Assembly: GCA_013331925.1 (NCBI GenBank)
Contig: DUFJ01000052.1
Coordinates: 1 to 5,552 of the forward strand
Direction of reading: 5' to 3'
Length of the DNA stretch: 5,552 nt
DNA from: Candidatus Iainarchaeum sp.
GTDB taxonomy: Archaea > Iainarchaeota > Iainarchaeia > Iainarchaeales > UBA10191
Part shown: positions 4,188-5,552 of the stretch, in pieces
Position numbering within the stretch: the first letter of the stretch is position 1
Layout: every line of letters begins with the position of its first letter
Translations under genes and position numbers: made by a program
Notes under the pieces: model-generated
Told to the model about the DNA's origin: nothing
The model's input: the letters and a program-made list of their open reading frames with translations, nothing else
The model's database searches: none

Positions 4188-4715
4188 TTGGACTGGCTTA
4201 AGGTAATGATTTCAGAGCACTCTTTGATTCTGCAAACTTCCAATCTCTTGAAAGTCCTTGCAGGAAAGCTCGAATCTTCAAGGCAAGTGCCTGAAGGCTT
4301 TTGGAAAGAGCTTGGAATTGTGCTTGATGATTTTGAAGCTAAGCTCCATCATGCCAAGGAAGAAATGGTTTTGTTTCCAAAGCTGAAGGAATTGCATTTG
4401 CAAGGAGATGGAGAGTTGGTTGAAGAGTTTGTTAAAGAGCATGCGGAAGCCAAGCTTTTGTCAAGAAAGATTCAGGAAGGCTCTAATGAAGAGCGCTTGA
4501 ATGCTTTAAGGCAGGATTCAGATTTAATGCTAAGGCACGTGAGGAGAGAGAACTCTTTTTTCTCGCAAGCGCAAACCGTGCTTTCGGATTCTGAAAAGCA
4601 GGAGCTTTTTGAAGGCTTTCAAGAATTGGAAAAAAAAGCCTTTGGCTCTTTAGGGGTTTTGAAAGGCTTTTCTGAAAGAGTCAAAGCCCTTTCGGAAAAA
4701 GCCAGTGCTCTTTAA
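4188..4715 (+). CDS. Hemerythrin-like HHE cation-binding domain protein
   Basis: A 175-residue four-helix-bundle protein with the metal ligands of HHE/hemerythrin-like domains: Glu10-His11 in ISEHSLIL; His54-His55 with Glu58-Glu59 in the hallmark HHAKEEMVLFP; His85 in VKEHAEAKLL; and His117 with Glu121 in LRHVRRENSFFSQA. The i+4 His/Glu pairs on helices 2 and 4 are those that hold the diiron site in the family. After the last ligand, LSDSEKQELFEGFQELEKKAFG matches the usual family ending, and a further helical tail of about 20 residues follows. Such proteins bind or sense oxygen, take part in redox stress responses or store iron; the exact role here is not visible. It is soluble, with no signal peptide. 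The TTG start is supported by the ribosome site at 4177-4182; starting at the ATG at 4206 would remove only six residues and keep all ligands. It is divergent from the transglutaminase-like gene and shares its promoter region. Confidence 0.88.
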   Translation: MDWLKVMISEHSLILQTSNLLKVLAGKLESSRQVPEGFWKELGIVLDDFEAKLHHAKEEMVLFPKLKELHLQGDGELVEEFVKEHAEAKLLSRKIQEGSNEERLNALRQDSDLMLRHVRRENSFFSQAQTVLSDSEKQELFEGFQELEKKAFGSLGVLKGFSERVKALSEKASAL

Positions 4716-4728
4716 AGCCTTGCTTGCT
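4714..4728 (+). repeat. 15-bp direct repeat, copy 2
   Basis: AAAGCCTTGCTTGCT, identical to 1874-1888. This copy begins inside the TAA stop codon of the hemerythrin-like gene and runs into a short pyrimidine-rich stretch (CTTTTCC), so it could be part of a 3'-end signal. Confidence 0.4.
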
Positions 4729-4763
4729 TTTCCTGAAAGAATAACCTGCAAGAATAGCTTTGG

Positions 4764-4771
4764 TTTAAATA
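4764..4771 (+). promoter_or_regulatory. TATA box for the gene at 4794
   Basis: TTTAAATA is a near-ideal archaeal TATA box. It is centred 26-27 bases before the ATG at 4794 with no ribosome site between, so the transcript is probably leaderless. It shows that this gene does not depend on the hemerythrin-like gene's promoter. Confidence 0.7.
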
Positions 4772-4793
4772 CTTTCAAGCTTTAATTTTTTTC

Positions 4794-5318
4794 ATGGCTG
4801 ATGCAAAGCCTTTAACGCAAGGCGCTGATGTTTTTTCCTCTTTTGCTGACGTGTTGAAGGAAATGGTGAATGCAGGCTATGGCTTGAATGATGTAGTTTC
4901 CACCTTGAAGGATTTGGGCTTGTCAGAAAGAGAGGCCAAAATGCTTGTTGAATTGAACGTTGAAAAGCAGCTTCCTTTAACCTCCGGAAAGATTGAAAGC
5001 ATGGTCAGGAAAAAGATTGAAAGTAATGTTCAGGCCTTAAGGCTAAAGCTGAAGCGCCACGTGCAGAGCAGGAAGAGAAGGCAAAAAGCAGGGCTGGAAA
5101 TGGTTTATGACGCTTTGACTAAAGTGCTTGATTCTGAAATTCCTGAAAGAGCTGGCGTGTTTGAAAAGCGCTATTACAACTATTTGCTTCTCTCAAACCA
5201 GGCAGAGATTGAAAGGAAAGAGCTTGTGGCTTTCCTGCTTGAGCTGAAGGATTTGAAGCTTTCTCGCAAAGCCAGGGCGAGAATTTCCACAGCGATTGAT
5301 TTCCTGCAGGACTGGTAG
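4794..5318 (+). CDS. Hypothetical helical protein, 174 residues
   Basis: Not recognised. The protein appears all-helical, charged and soluble, with no cysteine. Residues 34-53 (VVSTLKDLGLSEREAKMLVE) resemble the first helices of TrmB-type winged-helix regulators ('LkeLGLseyEAr-yl-L'), but the recognition helix and wing that should follow are not evident, so this may be only a helix-turn-helix-like fragment. Residues 66-101 are strongly basic (KIESMVRKKIESN, then LKLKRHVQSRKRRQKAG) and could contact nucleic acid or form a coiled coil. The C-terminal part (120-174) holds KRYYNYLLLSNQAEIERKE and ends AIDFLQDW. The ATG at 4794 is fixed by the TATA box at 4764-4771. It lies 78 bases after the hemerythrin-like gene on the same strand, but its own promoter argues for separate control. 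A T-rich stretch follows the stop. Confidence 0.75.
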   Translation: MADAKPLTQGADVFSSFADVLKEMVNAGYGLNDVVSTLKDLGLSEREAKMLVELNVEKQLPLTSGKIESMVRKKIESNVQALRLKLKRHVQSRKRRQKAGLEMVYDALTKVLDSEIPERAGVFEKRYYNYLLLSNQAEIERKELVAFLLELKDLKLSRKARARISTAIDFLQDW

Positions 5319-5335
5319 AATCCGGTAAAGAAAAG

Positions 5336-5346
5336 TTATTTTTGTT
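5336..5346 (+). terminator. T-rich terminator-like tract
   Basis: TTATTTTTGTT lies 18 bases after the TAG of the gene at 4794-5318, in the 36-base gap before the convergent gene's stop. No hairpin is needed for archaeal T-tract termination; the tract is short, so this is modest evidence. Confidence 0.35.
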
Positions 5347-5354
5347 GATTGATT

Positions 5355-5552
5355 CTAACCATGATTAGGATAAAGGTCTTTAAACGATTTTCCAACTTTG
5401 AGCTGGTCAGTATAAGGGATTTTATTGAGTCCGTGTGCTATTTGTTCAAAAGTATGGATATTCCATTCTTGGTGTAGACTGAGCTGATTTTCGATTATTT
5501 TAAGTTGTCGGCTAATTTCATCCACCCATTGGGGAAAGCTGGTTGGTTCACC
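5355..5552 (-). CDS. C-terminal 65 codons of an unrecognised gene (partial, runs off right edge)
   Basis: The minus strand is open from the right edge for 65 codons to a TAG at 5355-5357, with no start in the window. It reads GEPTSFPQWVDEISRQLKII at the edge and ends KVGKSFKDLYPNHG, with normal protein-like composition but no family I recognise. It differs from its neighbours. It is rich in Gln and His, most Gln codons are CAA, its leucines are all CTN with no TTG, and it lacks the Lys/Ala/Leu-rich basic helices seen elsewhere. This could mark recent transfer or a mobile or defence gene, but 65 codons are too few to prove it. It converges with the gene ending at 5318. Confidence 0.5.
   Translation of the reverse strand, partial: GEPTSFPQWVDEISRQLKIIENQLSLHQEWNIHTFEQIAHGLNKIPYTDQLKVGKSFKDLYPNHG

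Noticed and set aside
5361..5477. Plus-strand ATG frame of about 38 codons within the right-edge region
   Set aside because: Short, opposite a longer open frame, and without a promoter at leaderless distance.

Overview
The window looks archaeal. Most start codons have an AT-rich TATA-like element centred about 26-28 bases upstream and no ribosome binding site, as in leaderless archaeal transcription (clearest at 4764-4771 for the gene at 4794, 1196-1204 for the gene ending at 1173, and 4145-4152 for the gene ending at 4119). A few starts instead carry a good Shine-Dalgarno sequence. Proteins are short, lysine/alanine/leucine-rich and mostly unrecognised, which would suit a poorly characterised, possibly DPANN-type archaeon. 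That placement is an inference; no phylogenetic marker gene is present.

Layout. The left edge holds the first 18 codons of a minus-strand gene resembling a ribbon-helix-helix/antitoxin start, preceded by a perfect 18-bp palindrome that may be its operator. The rest of 55-310 has no protein gene but carries a possible plus-strand small RNA (TATA at 158-165, hairpin and T-tract at 220-260). Six minus-strand genes follow: an AhpD/carboxymuconolactone-decarboxylase-like protein (311-739), a basic 92-residue protein (895-1173), a 169-residue unknown (1221-1730), a 270-residue unknown with a hydrophobic stretch (1910-2722), a 154-residue hydrophobic/basic protein (2900-3364), and a transglutaminase-like cysteine enzyme (3361-4119). 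The last two overlap by GTGA and are probably co-translated. Intergenic region 1774-1901 may encode a structured plus-strand RNA.

At about 4148 the strand switches at what looks like a single bidirectional TATA element. To its right are a hemerythrin-like HHE protein (4188-4715) and a 174-residue helical protein of unknown function (4794-5318). The right edge has the 3' end of a minus-strand gene (5355-5552) whose codon use differs from its neighbours.

The recognisable functions are thiol/peroxide redox chemistry (AhpD-like), a diiron oxygen/redox-type helical bundle (hemerythrin-like) and a Cys-His-Asp transglutaminase/protease fold with a hydrophobic partner. Only the 3361-4119 and 2900-3364 pair is a clear operon; most other genes have their own promoter-like element. 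No rRNA, tRNA, CRISPR array or insertion sequence was seen.
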